43,603 bases of DNA from a virus, in IMG/VR virus record IMGVR_UViG_3300025300_000024, positions 1-43,603 of that record, one strand, 5' to 3'. Positions 38,727 through 43,603 of this stretch are shown in pieces. Position 1 is the stretch's first letter, and each line of letters opens with the position of its first letter. Made by a program: the position numbers and the translations under genes. Below the pieces are notes generated by a model. The model worked only from the letters and a program-made list of their open reading frames with translations, was not told the origin of the DNA and ran no database searches.

Positions 38727-38913
38727 TATCTATACTAAGGAACATGGTCAGGATAGTTAAGTTAATTGTTCGGGACCGGTAGACTTAATACAGCCTAGCT
38801 ATGTCTCTAGAGACCAAGCAGAGACTTTTATCTATACTAAGGAAGATGCTTATAATAGGACTAATTATTGTCCGGGACCGGTAGACTTGAACTCCTCTAT
38901 CTATACTAAGGAA
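38727..38913. repeat. Repeats with 102-bp period in a non-coding gap
   Basis: TATCTATACTAAGGAA occurs at 38727, 38829 and 38898, and GGGACCGGTAGACTT at 38772 and 38874. The first two units are 102 bp apart and the third is truncated. CCGG-GA-CCGG gives a small dyad inside the second element. No ORF spans the region. It could be a regulatory array, small-RNA genes or part of the origin region. I see no convincing promoter in it. Confidence 0.7.
38802..38815. promoter_or_regulatory. TGTCTC-TA-GAGACC palindrome between the 102-bp repeats
   Basis: A perfect 12-bp palindrome at 38803-38814, one of the dispersed GTCTC-NN-GAGAC family, placed between the two copies of the 102-bp-period repeat. No start codon is near, so here a DNA-binding role is more natural than translational control. 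Confidence 0.5.
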
Positions 38914-39413
38914 GTTGGTCAGGATTTACGGGAACGCGTCTAGACAAACTAAGACAGACCCCTACAATGTTCTCTAATGTTCTACATCAAGGGAGAAACC
39001 CTAAACCATTGAAATCATTACAGATAGCCCAATGTTCTACGCTTCTACATTCTCCCACACGCACATGAGGAGGGGGGAGATACCCCACACTTCTCATATA
39101 ACTAACGAAGAGTATACACAGAAATATACGACAAGTAGATAGCTAGTTCTTTCTTTATATTAGAATATATATATTAAGATTTATATTGTATTTTATATGT
39201 ATTTGTCTTAATACTATCCAGGCGGGTCAATGAGAAAGTAGAAATGTAGAAACAAAAGGTAAATTCAACAATTTCAATGGGTTATTGTTTCTACCATGAG
39301 AGAGAACATGAGAGAATATTGTATGTATTTGTCTAGACTTACTCGATGGAATTTTGGGCGCGATTCTATTTTACCTACTAAATCAATTACCTTCTAAAAT
39401 GAGCCTAGTAGGC
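38914..39413. other. 500-base non-coding region with AT-rich block and short repeats
   Basis: No supported gene is present. AATGTTCTAC occurs several times near 38965-39045. A strongly AT-rich block lies at 39155-39207. TATGTATTTGTCT occurs twice, near 39197 and 39322. GTAGAAACAA (39246-39255) and TTGTTTCTAC (39285-39294) form a 10-bp inverted repeat. TTTGGGCGCGATT occurs at 39353 and again inside the following promoter at 39420. The AT-rich block could be an unwinding element. Confidence 0.55.
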
Positions 39414-39443
39414 TTGACATTTGGGCGCGATTTGTGGTAAAAT
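39414..39443 (+). promoter_or_regulatory. Sigma-70 promoter of the Zn-ribbon gene
   Basis: TTGACA (39414-39419), an 18-base spacer and TAAAAT (39438-39443), with TTTGTGG directly before the -10 box. The same TTTGTGG-TAAAAT arrangement occurs in the promoter at 43079-43108. The spacer contains the second copy of TTTGGGCGCGATT. Confidence 0.75.
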
Positions 39444-39495
39444 GTGGAGTATTAAGAAGCAGAAGTTATCTTAGACCGAAAGGAGGTGAAAAACA

Positions 39496-39678
39496 ATGTC
39501 TAAAGTAAAAGTAGAAATGGAATGCCAGGAGTGTCAAAGGCACTTCAATCGGACCTGGGTCAAGGGGCCTAGAACTGATATAAAGTGCCCTAGATGCAAC
39601 GGGTACGACGTTGAAGTTATTTCTTACTCCACAGTAATTGATTTAAGCACCGTTCCGAAGCCAGAGAGTAACTCTTAA
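39496..39678 (+). CDS. Zn-ribbon protein, 60 aa
   Basis: The product has Cys-Gln-Glu-Cys near residue 10 and Cys-Pro-Arg-Cys near residue 32, a typical four-Cys zinc ribbon, followed by beta strands and a polar tail. A perfect ribosome binding site (AAAGGAGGTGA) and strong promoter predict high expression. Such small Zn-ribbons often bind nucleic acid or host transcription or translation proteins; the target here is unknown. The last codons are near a long hairpin. Confidence 0.75.
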   Translation: MSKVKVEMECQECQRHFNRTWVKGPRTDIKCPRCNGYDVEVISYSTVIDLSTVPKPESNS

Positions 39679-39686
39679 AATTCACA

Positions 39687-39725
39687 CCTAGTCGGTTTCT
39701 AGTATGTCTCTAGAGACCGACTAGG
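39687..39725 (+). other. 16-bp RNA hairpin containing the GTCTC-TA-GAGAC palindrome
   Basis: CCTAGTCGGTTTCTAG (39687-39702) pairs with CTAGAGACCGACTAGG (39710-39725), with one G-T pair and a 7-base loop. The 12-bp palindrome (39706-39717) overlaps loop and right arm, so two alternative structures are possible. It lies between the Zn-ribbon stop and the AAAGGAG of the next gene. No U-tract follows. It may be a processing or stability element or a protein-binding site. Confidence 0.65.
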
Positions 39726-39738
39726 AAAGGAGAAGAAG

Positions 39739-39924
39739 ATGGATATTAGTATAATAGCCATTCTGACGGTAGGAATAGTCGGATTGGTTGGCTGTACCAC
39801 AACTATGATATACATGATACAGCAGAAGCTCCGAGGACTCAAGGAGACCTGTGCGCACCTAGAGGGTGCGATTGTGGCCGTTGATATTCTTCTTACGGCC
39901 CACAAGGAGGAGAAACATGGATAA
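39739..39924 (+). CDS. Single-pass membrane protein, 61 aa
   Basis: The N-terminus is a membrane helix (about residues 4-27, Ile/Val/Gly/Leu-rich with a Cys) followed by a polar helical tail of about 33 residues. AAAGGAG lies before the ATG. The 3' end overlaps the next gene by 8 bases. Small early membrane proteins in phages often mediate superinfection exclusion or host inhibition; that is only a possibility here. Confidence 0.68.
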   Translation: MDISIIAILTVGIVGLVGCTTTMIYMIQQKLRGLKETCAHLEGAIVAVDILLTAHKEEKHG

Positions 39925-40195
39925 TATACCTACTAAAGAGTGTCCTAACAAGTGCCAGATATGTCAGGATACCATGAGCGATGCGCAGGAGTTTTACGAC
40001 TTCCGCGCATTCACAGGAAACTGGTACGACGGTTGTGTTTCCTGCTGGTGCGCTCATGGTGTTGGCCTTGGCGTCGGCAAAGGCCAAAGGTATGAGCGGC
40101 AAGAGGACGCCAAGTCTGATCCGGCATTCCTACAAACCGCCGGTGGTATAATAACAGATATTGAAGGTTCACAGGTGGGAGTTGACAACTTGTAA
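39917..40195 (+). CDS. Cys-rich hypothetical protein, 92 aa
   Basis: The product has Cys-Pro-Asn-Lys-Cys-x-x-Cys near residues 9-16 and Cys-x-x-Cys-x-Cys near 45-50, together able to bind zinc. A Gly-rich segment with Gly-Leu-Gly-Val-Gly-Lys-Gly follows. The ATG at 39917, with AGGAG upstream, is chosen over an earlier in-frame start at 39866. The C-terminal codons contain the first copy of a 21-base repeat that recurs in the promoter just downstream. The function is unknown. Confidence 0.68.
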   Translation: MDNIPTKECPNKCQICQDTMSDAQEFYDFRAFTGNWYDGCVSCWCAHGVGLGVGKGQRYERQEDAKSDPAFLQTAGGIITDIEGSQVGVDNL

Positions 40196-40222
40196 ACGGT
40201 ATGGTATAATAACAGATATTGA
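40144..40222. repeat. 21-bp direct repeat (40144-40164, 40202-40222)
   Basis: Twenty-one identical bases beginning TGGTATAATAACAG recur 58 bases apart. The first copy is inside the end of the Cys-rich gene. The second supplies the -10 box and start region of the next promoter. It looks like a duplicated promoter segment or a paired protein-binding site. Confidence 0.8.
40182..40210 (+). promoter_or_regulatory. Sigma-70 promoter of the 101-aa Cys-rich gene
   Basis: TTGACA (40182-40187), a 17-base spacer and TATAAT (40205-40210) give a full-consensus sigma-70 promoter with TGG before the -10. It starts about 40 bases before the ATG at 40252. It is embedded in the inverted repeat 40187-40240. 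Confidence 0.85.
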
Positions 40223-40240
40223 GAAAACCGTTTACAAGTT
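40187..40240. promoter_or_regulatory. 14-bp inverted repeat bracketing the -10 box
   Basis: AACTTGTAAACGGT (40187-40200) and ACCGTTTACAAGTT (40227-40240) are perfect inverted arms 26 bases apart. The left arm abuts the -35 box and the right arm touches the AAGGAGG ribosome binding site. Transcripts reading through from upstream contain both arms and can form a hairpin beside the ribosome binding site. Transcripts from the local promoter contain only the right arm. Confidence 0.75.
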
Positions 40241-40251
40241 AAGGAGGAAAG

Positions 40252-40557
40252 ATGCAAAGGCCAAGTGTATGTGGTGAGTGCCAATCATTTCTTCACTCAC
40301 CACAGACTATAAGTCCCTATTCAGGGTCCTGTAGTTATTGGGAATCCAGACGAGCAAGTGGCTATACATCTGGATTCTGTACTGTGAACGCTCGAATGTC
40401 CGCGTGTACACAAGGGCTTATGGCTAGCCCAGAGCGGATAATTCGAGTTAAAAAAGCATCTAAGGTGGCGGGAGTCAAGAAGACTCCACTTGACAAAGTA
40501 AAAGAGCTTTTAAAGAAGCTCAGTCCAGAGGAGCTTAGAAATGTCCTCAGAGATTGA
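40252..40557 (+). CDS. Cys-rich hypothetical protein, 101 aa, with shared C-terminal motif
   Basis: The N-terminal half has six Cys including Cys-Gly-Glu-Cys, Cys-Ser-Tyr-Trp-Glu and a pair further on, a probable metal-binding domain. The C-terminal 35 residues are a Lys-rich helix ending Leu-Ser-Pro-Glu-Glu-Leu-Arg. This resembles the Leu-x-Pro-Glu-x-Arg end of the products at 37043 and 41029. A strong promoter and AAGGAGG precede the ATG. The 3' end overlaps the next gene by 17 bases. Confidence 0.7.
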   Translation: MQRPSVCGECQSFLHSPQTISPYSGSCSYWESRRASGYTSGFCTVNARMSACTQGLMASPERIIRVKKASKVAGVKKTPLDKVKELLKKLSPEELRNVLRD

Positions 40558-40810
40558 GCAGATCTGCAAAGAGGAGATAAATTCTTGTCTCCTCAATATA
40601 ATGGCTCGAGGCATAATAGACGGATACGAGCCAAGTGAAATAAGAGAGAGGGTAAAGAATCTACTAGTAAATACCCTACAAACTTTAGGAAAGGAGGATG
40701 GGTATGAACATAGAAAGTATGACTATTTTGAAGGATGTAAGAAAGAATTGGAAGGGCGAATCAAGCTCTTCAATGCCGAGCGGAAAGAGTTTGGCGAGTC
40801 CGCTCGATAG
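40541..40810 (+). CDS. Hypothetical helical protein, 89 aa
   Basis: The product is mostly helical and charged, with Cys near residues 9 and 16, an internal Asp-Gly-Tyr-Glu-Pro-Ser-Glu-Ile turn and a basic C-terminus. GAGGAG lies 7 bases before the ATG. It overlaps the previous gene by 17 bases and the next by 107, a long overlap that makes the start of the next gene uncertain. No family is recognised. Confidence 0.6.
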   Translation: MSSEIEQICKEEINSCLLNIMARGIIDGYEPSEIRERVKNLLVNTLQTLGKEDGYEHRKYDYFEGCKKELEGRIKLFNAERKEFGESAR

Positions 40811-40997
40811 ATTTGAAAGGAAAAAGAACAAAGTCAGATACGTAATCCACCAGGCAGAGGGGCATATCGGTACACCTCGTGCTTGGTATGACGACCAGAC
40901 ATTTTGTCTGGCAATGTATTTACGAGAGTGCCTGCATACTAATAGGGTAGCGGCACTCAATCTTAAGTCCCCTGTCACAGAGATAGGGGCAATCTAA
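40704..40997 (+). CDS. Hypothetical protein, 97 aa
   Basis: The second half (residues 30-97) looks like a folded domain with Val-Arg-Tyr-Val-Ile-His-Gln-Ala-Glu-Gly and Arg-Glu-Cys-Leu-His segments. The first 30 residues are Ser/Lys-rich and overlap the upstream gene in another frame. ATG 40704 has AAAGGAGG at good spacing, better than ATG 40698. A shorter protein from TTG 40791 is possible. The function is unknown. Confidence 0.58.
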   Translation: MNIESMTILKDVRKNWKGESSSSMPSGKSLASPLDRFERKKNKVRYVIHQAEGHIGTPRAWYDDQTFCLAMYLRECLHTNRVAALNLKSPVTEIGAI

Positions 40998-41012
40998 GAG
41001 CGCACAGCGCTC
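40998..41012 (+). other. Short hairpin GAGCGC-ACA-GCGCTC
   Basis: Six perfect base pairs around a 3-base loop immediately follow the stop at 40997, and the ribosome binding site of the next gene starts a few bases later. There is no U-tract. It may protect mRNA ends or limit translation coupling. Confidence 0.55.
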
Positions 41013-41028
41013 GGAAGGGAGTAATAGG

Positions 41029-41418
41029 ATGCAAGAAGGAAAAAGAAGTTGGCCGAGTAAGTGGGAAAGAATAGAAACGATGTACGAAGATATGGCACAG
41101 GCCTCAATACCTGTTCATACAACCGTAAACGGTGAACAGGTAGAAGTAGCAAGGTACGTAATTCCGGTACCTGATGGGCCAGAAGACCAGGAATCATTCC
41201 TGGAGTGGGCCGAGAACAGGCTCGGCGCGGACAGCGCCCTCGAAGCAATTTTCAGTGGAGTACAAGTGAAAATTGCCCAACAGCTGAGAGGCGGAGCGAA
41301 CATCGACCCCGAGAAGCAGACGAAGAAAGCCCGAGACGCCTTTGCGCGTCTTAGGCCAGAAGACAGGCTTGCGATTCTGGCTGAATTGCAAGGAGAAGAA
41401 TACAACGTGATAGCATAA
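41029..41418 (+). CDS. Hypothetical protein, 129 aa, paralogue of the 101-aa early protein
   Basis: The layout parallels the product of 37043-37348: an Ala-Arg-x-x-Ile-Pro-Val segment, an alpha-helical middle and a C-terminal Leu-Arg-Pro-Glu-Asp-Arg-Leu-Ala-Ile-Leu-Ala-Glu-Leu block. It has an additional N-terminal helix and a short tail. GGAAGGGAG precedes the ATG. A terminator follows at 41429. The shared module suggests a common binding partner; the function is unknown. Confidence 0.7.
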   Translation: MQEGKRSWPSKWERIETMYEDMAQASIPVHTTVNGEQVEVARYVIPVPDGPEDQESFLEWAENRLGADSALEAIFSGVQVKIAQQLRGGANIDPEKQTKKARDAFARLRPEDRLAILAELQGEEYNVIA

Positions 41419-41428
41419 GGCTCTTAGG

Positions 41429-41459
41429 CCCCCTGAGCGAAGTATTGTTCAGGGGGTTT
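41429..41459 (+). terminator. Rho-independent terminator
   Basis: CCCCCTGA (41429-41436) pairs perfectly with TCAGGGGG (41449-41456), with a 12-base loop and TTT following. It closes the unit that begins at the 40182 promoter. Confidence 0.8.
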
Positions 41460-41483
41460 AAGTGCGTTTAAAAGGAGAGGCTC

Positions 41484-41885
41484 ATGGAGTCTAGAGTAGG
41501 TGAGATTAGACAGTTAACACTCGACATGAAAGATACCATCAGGTCAAGCAGAGAATCCTATAATAAAGACGAAAGATTGGGAGGGATTGCAGACTTCATC
41601 GAGGCATTAGATGAGGCTTTCGTCGAGAATGACCCAGATTTACTGATACCTTTCTTCGAACAAGTAGTATCTGATATCCAGCAACTCGAAGCCCCTACGC
41701 CCGAACTAAAAAATCAATTAAGATTAAACTTTGAAGGCCCGCCGGACCCTACGAGCGCGCCGACTGGGAGTATCACGTCGGTGTCGAAAGAAGACTTGCC
41801 GAAAGACTCAGCGAGGGCTGATGATCCGATGGACGAGGAAGAGGAAGACAAATCTTCCGAGGTAAATTTAGACTTCTTGAGCTAA
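41484..41885 (+). CDS. Hypothetical acidic-tailed protein, 133 aa
   Basis: Residues 1-80 are helical with regular Leu/Ile spacing. Residues 85-120 are a Pro/Ser/Asp-rich linker, and the end has a run of Asp/Glu followed by Leu-Asp-Phe-Leu-Ser. Acidic tails ending in hydrophobics occur in SSB-type hub proteins, but the rest is not an OB fold, so I do not make that call. AAAGGAG precedes the ATG. It lies just after a terminator; I do not see its promoter. Confidence 0.65.
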   Translation: MESRVGEIRQLTLDMKDTIRSSRESYNKDERLGGIADFIEALDEAFVENDPDLLIPFFEQVVSDIQQLEAPTPELKNQLRLNFEGPPDPTSAPTGSITSVSKEDLPKDSARADDPMDEEEEDKSSEVNLDFLS

Positions 41886-41892
41886 TCTACTG

Positions 41893-41906
41893 TGTCTCAA
41901 GAGACC
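41893..41906. promoter_or_regulatory. GTCTC-AA-GAGAC site in an intergenic region
   Basis: The arms are perfect at 41894-41905, 8 bases after the stop of the 133-aa gene. The remaining 115 bases of the gap contain CTAAGGTTTA twice and a weak AGGG/CCCT hairpin with a T-run near 41983-42006. No gene is seen in the gap. The site belongs to the dispersed palindrome family. Confidence 0.5.
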
Positions 41907-42020
41907 GTCTAAGGTTTATAAGCTGGGCAACTTTCAAGCTAAGGTTTAATGCCCACCCGAACAAACTTAAACCTGGACAAGTAGGGTGCAAAGCCCTGCC
42001 CTTTTTAAGGAGAAACAACC

Positions 42021-42218
42021 GTGGCTCATCGCCGTGGAAGAAAGAGATATAAGAAGAATATCCATCGGGACATAGCGTTCCGGACTTGGGACAAGATCGA
42101 GCAAGAGCTCGAGAGACAGGAGAAAAAGAAAAATGCTAATCGGCATAAGCGGGCTAGCCGGGTCGGGGAAGGACGAGATCGGGAAGTATCTAAGTTTGAG
42201 AAAGGGATTCCTCTGTAA
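42021..42218 (+). CDS. Small basic protein, 65 aa
   Basis: The product is very rich in Arg and Lys with one helical Glu/Gln segment, suggesting nucleic-acid binding. The start is GTG at 42021, with AAGGAG upstream. The last 86 bases overlap the dNMP kinase gene in another frame, which lowers confidence in the C-terminal half. No family is recognised. Confidence 0.52.
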   Translation: MAHRRGRKRYKKNIHRDIAFRTWDKIEQELERQEKKKNANRHKRASRVGEGRDREVSKFEKGIPL

Positions 42219-42714
42219 GAAATTTGCACAACCTCTAAAGGATATGATACTAGCTCTCCCCGGTGTTCTTGGAGATGACTTAGAAGGGCTTCGGAAAGAG
42301 AAGAAGTTAAAGGAGCTTAACGATAAGTCTCCAAGACACGCTATGCAGACTCTAGGAACAGAATGGGGCCGGAAGCATATGGGAGAGGACTTCTGGGTTA
42401 ATATCTTAAAGAGAGATATAGATAACCGTTTAAAGCGGAGGGATATTGTCATAACAGATGTACGTTTCCCAAATGAAGTAGACTTTATTCATGACAATGG
42501 CGGTTTCATGTGGACCGTTCGTAGACCCACTGGGACTAAGATGGACCACGTATCCGAAAAGTACATACTCGACCTCAAGTATGATGTCATGCTGAAGAAC
42601 TATAAAAAGATAGACGATTTATGCAAAGAGATAGAGGCTGGTATAGAACTTTGTCAACTAAGAACAGAACGAAAACACTGGAGGTATCATGCGTTATTCA
42701 AAACTAAGTCGTAA
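42133..42714 (+). CDS. Deoxynucleoside monophosphate kinase
   Basis: This 193-aa P-loop kinase has Gly7-Leu-Ala-Gly-Ser-Gly-Lys-Asp at the N-terminus and a Lys-Phe-Ala-x-Pro-Leu-Lys segment near residue 32. A Leu-Gly-Thr-Glu-Trp-Gly-Arg motif near 75 and a Thr-Asp-Val-Arg-Phe-Pro-Asn-Glu motif near 111 follow. These match phage dNMP kinases of the T4/T5 type. It would convert dNMPs to dNDPs for replication, complementing the MazG-like and DUF4406-like genes. It overlaps the SNase gene by 26 bases. Confidence 0.87.
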   Translation: MLIGISGLAGSGKDEIGKYLSLRKGFLCKKFAQPLKDMILALPGVLGDDLEGLRKEKKLKELNDKSPRHAMQTLGTEWGRKHMGEDFWVNILKRDIDNRLKRRDIVITDVRFPNEVDFIHDNGGFMWTVRRPTGTKMDHVSEKYILDLKYDVMLKNYKKIDDLCKEIEAGIELCQLRTERKHWRYHALFKTKS

Positions 42715-43075
42715 AGTTGCGATTACATTTTTCTGTCTCATACCCTTCCAAGTAGTAAGGGTCATAGACGGAGACACCATCAAAGGATTGGCCAGACCTT
42801 GGCCAGGGATAGTAGCTGAGGTGAGTTTACGTATCAGAGGAATAGATACGCCCGAGATAAGAGGAAAGTGTTTAGAAGAAAAGGCATTAGCCAAGGCTGC
42901 CAAGACCTATCTAGAGTTTCTGCTACCTACTGATAATATAGTAGTGGTCAGAAACATAAAGAGAGGTAAGTATGCGGGGCGGGTCATCGGCGATATACCT
43001 ATGATTCGAGATGCTATGATAAGTGCCGGGTATGCCCGTAAGTATTCAGGTGGTAAGAGGAAGCCTTGGTGTTAG
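42689..43075 (+). CDS. Staphylococcal-nuclease-like exported or anchored nuclease
   Basis: This 128-aa SNase-domain protein has the calcium and catalytic set: Asp27-Gly-Asp29-Thr, Arg48, Asp53-Thr-Pro-Glu56 and Arg98 in Lys-Tyr-Ala-Gly-Arg. A hydrophobic N-terminus (residues 9-20 after Lys/Arg) looks like a signal peptide or anchor, so it probably acts outside the cytoplasm. It could degrade DNA of competing phages or host DNA after lysis. GGAGG lies 5 bases before the ATG. Confidence 0.82.
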   Translation: MRYSKLSRKVAITFFCLIPFQVVRVIDGDTIKGLARPWPGIVAEVSLRIRGIDTPEIRGKCLEEKALAKAAKTYLEFLLPTDNIVVVRNIKRGKYAGRVIGDIPMIRDAMISAGYARKYSGGKRKPWC

Positions 43076-43078
43076 CGA

Positions 43079-43108
43079 TTGACAACGAGTACCTTTTTGT
43101 GGTAAAAT
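43079..43108 (+). promoter_or_regulatory. Sigma-70 promoter before the replication operon
   Basis: TTGACA (43079-43084), an 18-base spacer and TAAAAT (43103-43108), with TTTGTGG before the -10 box as at 39414. It lies 34 bases before the ATG at 43142 and probably drives the RHH-like gene, the 64-aa gene and, across the genome join, the replication genes from base 70 on. Confidence 0.78.
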
Positions 43109-43141
43109 AGTTTTTTCCGAGAAATTTTAGGAGGACTACAC

Positions 43142-43333
43142 ATGGGTAGAAGTCAAGATTTACTTACAGTTGAAATAGGAGAAGACGAAAAGGAAAGATT
43201 TCGTGATCTATGTCCTATGCACGGAGATCTAACACACGTAACACGTCTGCTTATAGAAATGTTCTGTGAAGTAAAGGAAGGTAAACTATCTCCTGAGGAA
43301 GCCTTAATAGTTAAACTTAAGAGGTGGATATGA
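43142..43333 (+). CDS. Ribbon-helix-helix-like DNA-binding protein, 63 aa
   Basis: The pattern is a short strand (Leu-Leu-Thr-Val-Glu-Ile), a helix (Glu-Lys-Glu-Arg-Phe-Arg-Asp-Leu-Cys), a turn and a second helix (Thr-His-Val-Thr-Arg-Leu-Leu-Ile-Glu-Met-Phe). This is the Arc/MetJ ribbon-helix-helix layout, which binds symmetric operators as dimers. It could be a regulator of its own promoter or of the palindromic sites in this genome. AGGAGG precedes the ATG; the stop overlaps the next start as ATGA. Confidence 0.65.
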   Translation: MGRSQDLLTVEIGEDEKERFRDLCPMHGDLTHVTRLLIEMFCEVKEGKLSPEEALIVKLKRWI

Positions 43334-43524
43334 TAGACATTGCAATAAAAGATATAGAATCTCTAGATATAAGTACAGTACACGCACATAAGGCACAATT
43401 CGGCGGTAAACCAGAGTGGCATAGAACGATTAATATCAAAGATAAGTATCAAGAATTCAACATTGTAATCTTTAGTACAGAAAAGAAAAGTCTAGCTCTC
43501 GACCTCTCTAATGGAGGACACTAA
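43330..43524 (+). CDS. Small hypothetical protein, 64 aa
   Basis: The product alternates acidic helix (residues 1-15) and beta strands (Phe-Asn-Ile-Val-Ile-Phe). No family is recognised. ATG 43330 overlaps the RHH-like gene's stop as ATGA and is preferred over GTG 43324. The stop overlaps the next gene's ATG (TAATG), so these three genes are coupled across the genome join. Its last 22 codons recur at the start of the window. Confidence 0.7.
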   Translation: MIDIAIKDIESLDISTVHAHKAQFGGKPEWHRTINIKDKYQEFNIVIFSTEKKSLALDLSNGGH

Positions 43525-43603
43525 TGCGGAAAGAAAGTGACACATTTATACATCTCAATGAGATGCTCGAAAGAGACATAGAAACTCTAGATACTGATGA
43601 GCT
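43455..43603. repeat. Terminal direct repeat, right copy
   Basis: This is the second copy of the 149-base repeat at 1-149, with A at 43477 where the left copy has G. Confidence 0.95.
43524..43603 (+). CDS. 5' end of the 88-aa gene (complete copy at 70-336)
   Basis: The first 26 codons of the gene complete at 70-336, cut by the end of the window. The sequence is identical to that copy and is present because of the terminal repeat. Confidence 0.8.
   Translation, partial: MRKESDTFIHLNEMLERDIETLDTDE

Noticed and set aside
38767-38900. tRNA-like segments around TTCGGGACC
   Set aside because: I could not form an acceptor stem or anticodon arm around them; the match is limited to a few bases.
41484-41885. 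Single-stranded DNA-binding protein based on its acidic tail
   Set aside because: The N-terminal 80 residues are helical with no OB-fold pattern; the tail alone is not enough.

Overview
The window looks like one complete genome of a short-tailed (podovirus-like) double-stranded DNA phage. Bases 1-149 recur at 43455-43603 with one mismatch, so the unique genome is about 43,454 bp, either circular in assembly or terminally redundant. The host is not shown. A lipobox-containing lipoprotein, Sec-type signal peptides and a possible two-component spanin suggest a Gram-negative bacterium. Several near-consensus sigma-70 promoters and the absence of a phage RNA polymerase suggest host transcription. 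I see no integrase, excisionase or partition locus, so a virulent lifestyle is more likely than lysogeny.

The genes form two arms on the circle. The plus-strand arm starts at about 36.95 kb, runs to the window end, continues from base 1 and stops at 10,906. The minus-strand arm starts at 36,813 and runs down to 10,899. The arms diverge at a dyad-rich promoter region (36,853-36,983) and converge with an 8-base overlap at 10.9 kb. Next to the divergence point lie a 9-bp repeat array that could be a replication origin (37,792-38,033), a 102-bp-period repeat and an AT-rich block.

Plus arm, first part (37.0-43.5 kb): small, mostly unrecognised proteins (Zn-ribbon types, one membrane peptide, a ribbon-helix-helix-like protein) separated by their own promoters and terminators, followed by a dNMP kinase and an exported staphylococcal-nuclease-like protein. 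Plus arm, second part (0-10.9 kb): replication, recombination and nucleotide metabolism. It has a Cas4/RecB-like nuclease, a Sak4-like ATPase, a likely ssDNA-binding protein, a ParB-like/DNA-methyltransferase fusion, a UDG-DNA polymerase A fusion, a DUF3987-like helicase, an HTH/Zn-ribbon protein, a MazG-like protein, an alpha/beta hydrolase and a DUF4406-like protein.

Minus arm (36.8 to 10.9 kb): morphogenesis and lysis. The order is small terminase, large terminase split into ATPase and nuclease ORFs, portal, scaffold, SU10-type capsid protein, two paralogous decoration-like proteins, a fibre-like protein with a signal peptide, a cluster of small exported proteins with a transglutaminase-like cysteine protease, adaptor, fibre, possible i-spanin, M15 endolysin, a 53-aa holin candidate, collar fibre, nozzle, internal virion proteins, a 1559-aa protein with an embedded methyltransferase domain, and a PurD-like ATP-grasp enzyme translationally coupled to it.

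The most notable signal outside genes is a set of seven GTCTC-NN-GAGAC palindromes where about 0.04 would be expected by chance. One covers the ribosome binding site of the ParB-like/methyltransferase gene and four others are intergenic. They may be operators, parS-like sites or RNA hairpins of an undescribed control system.
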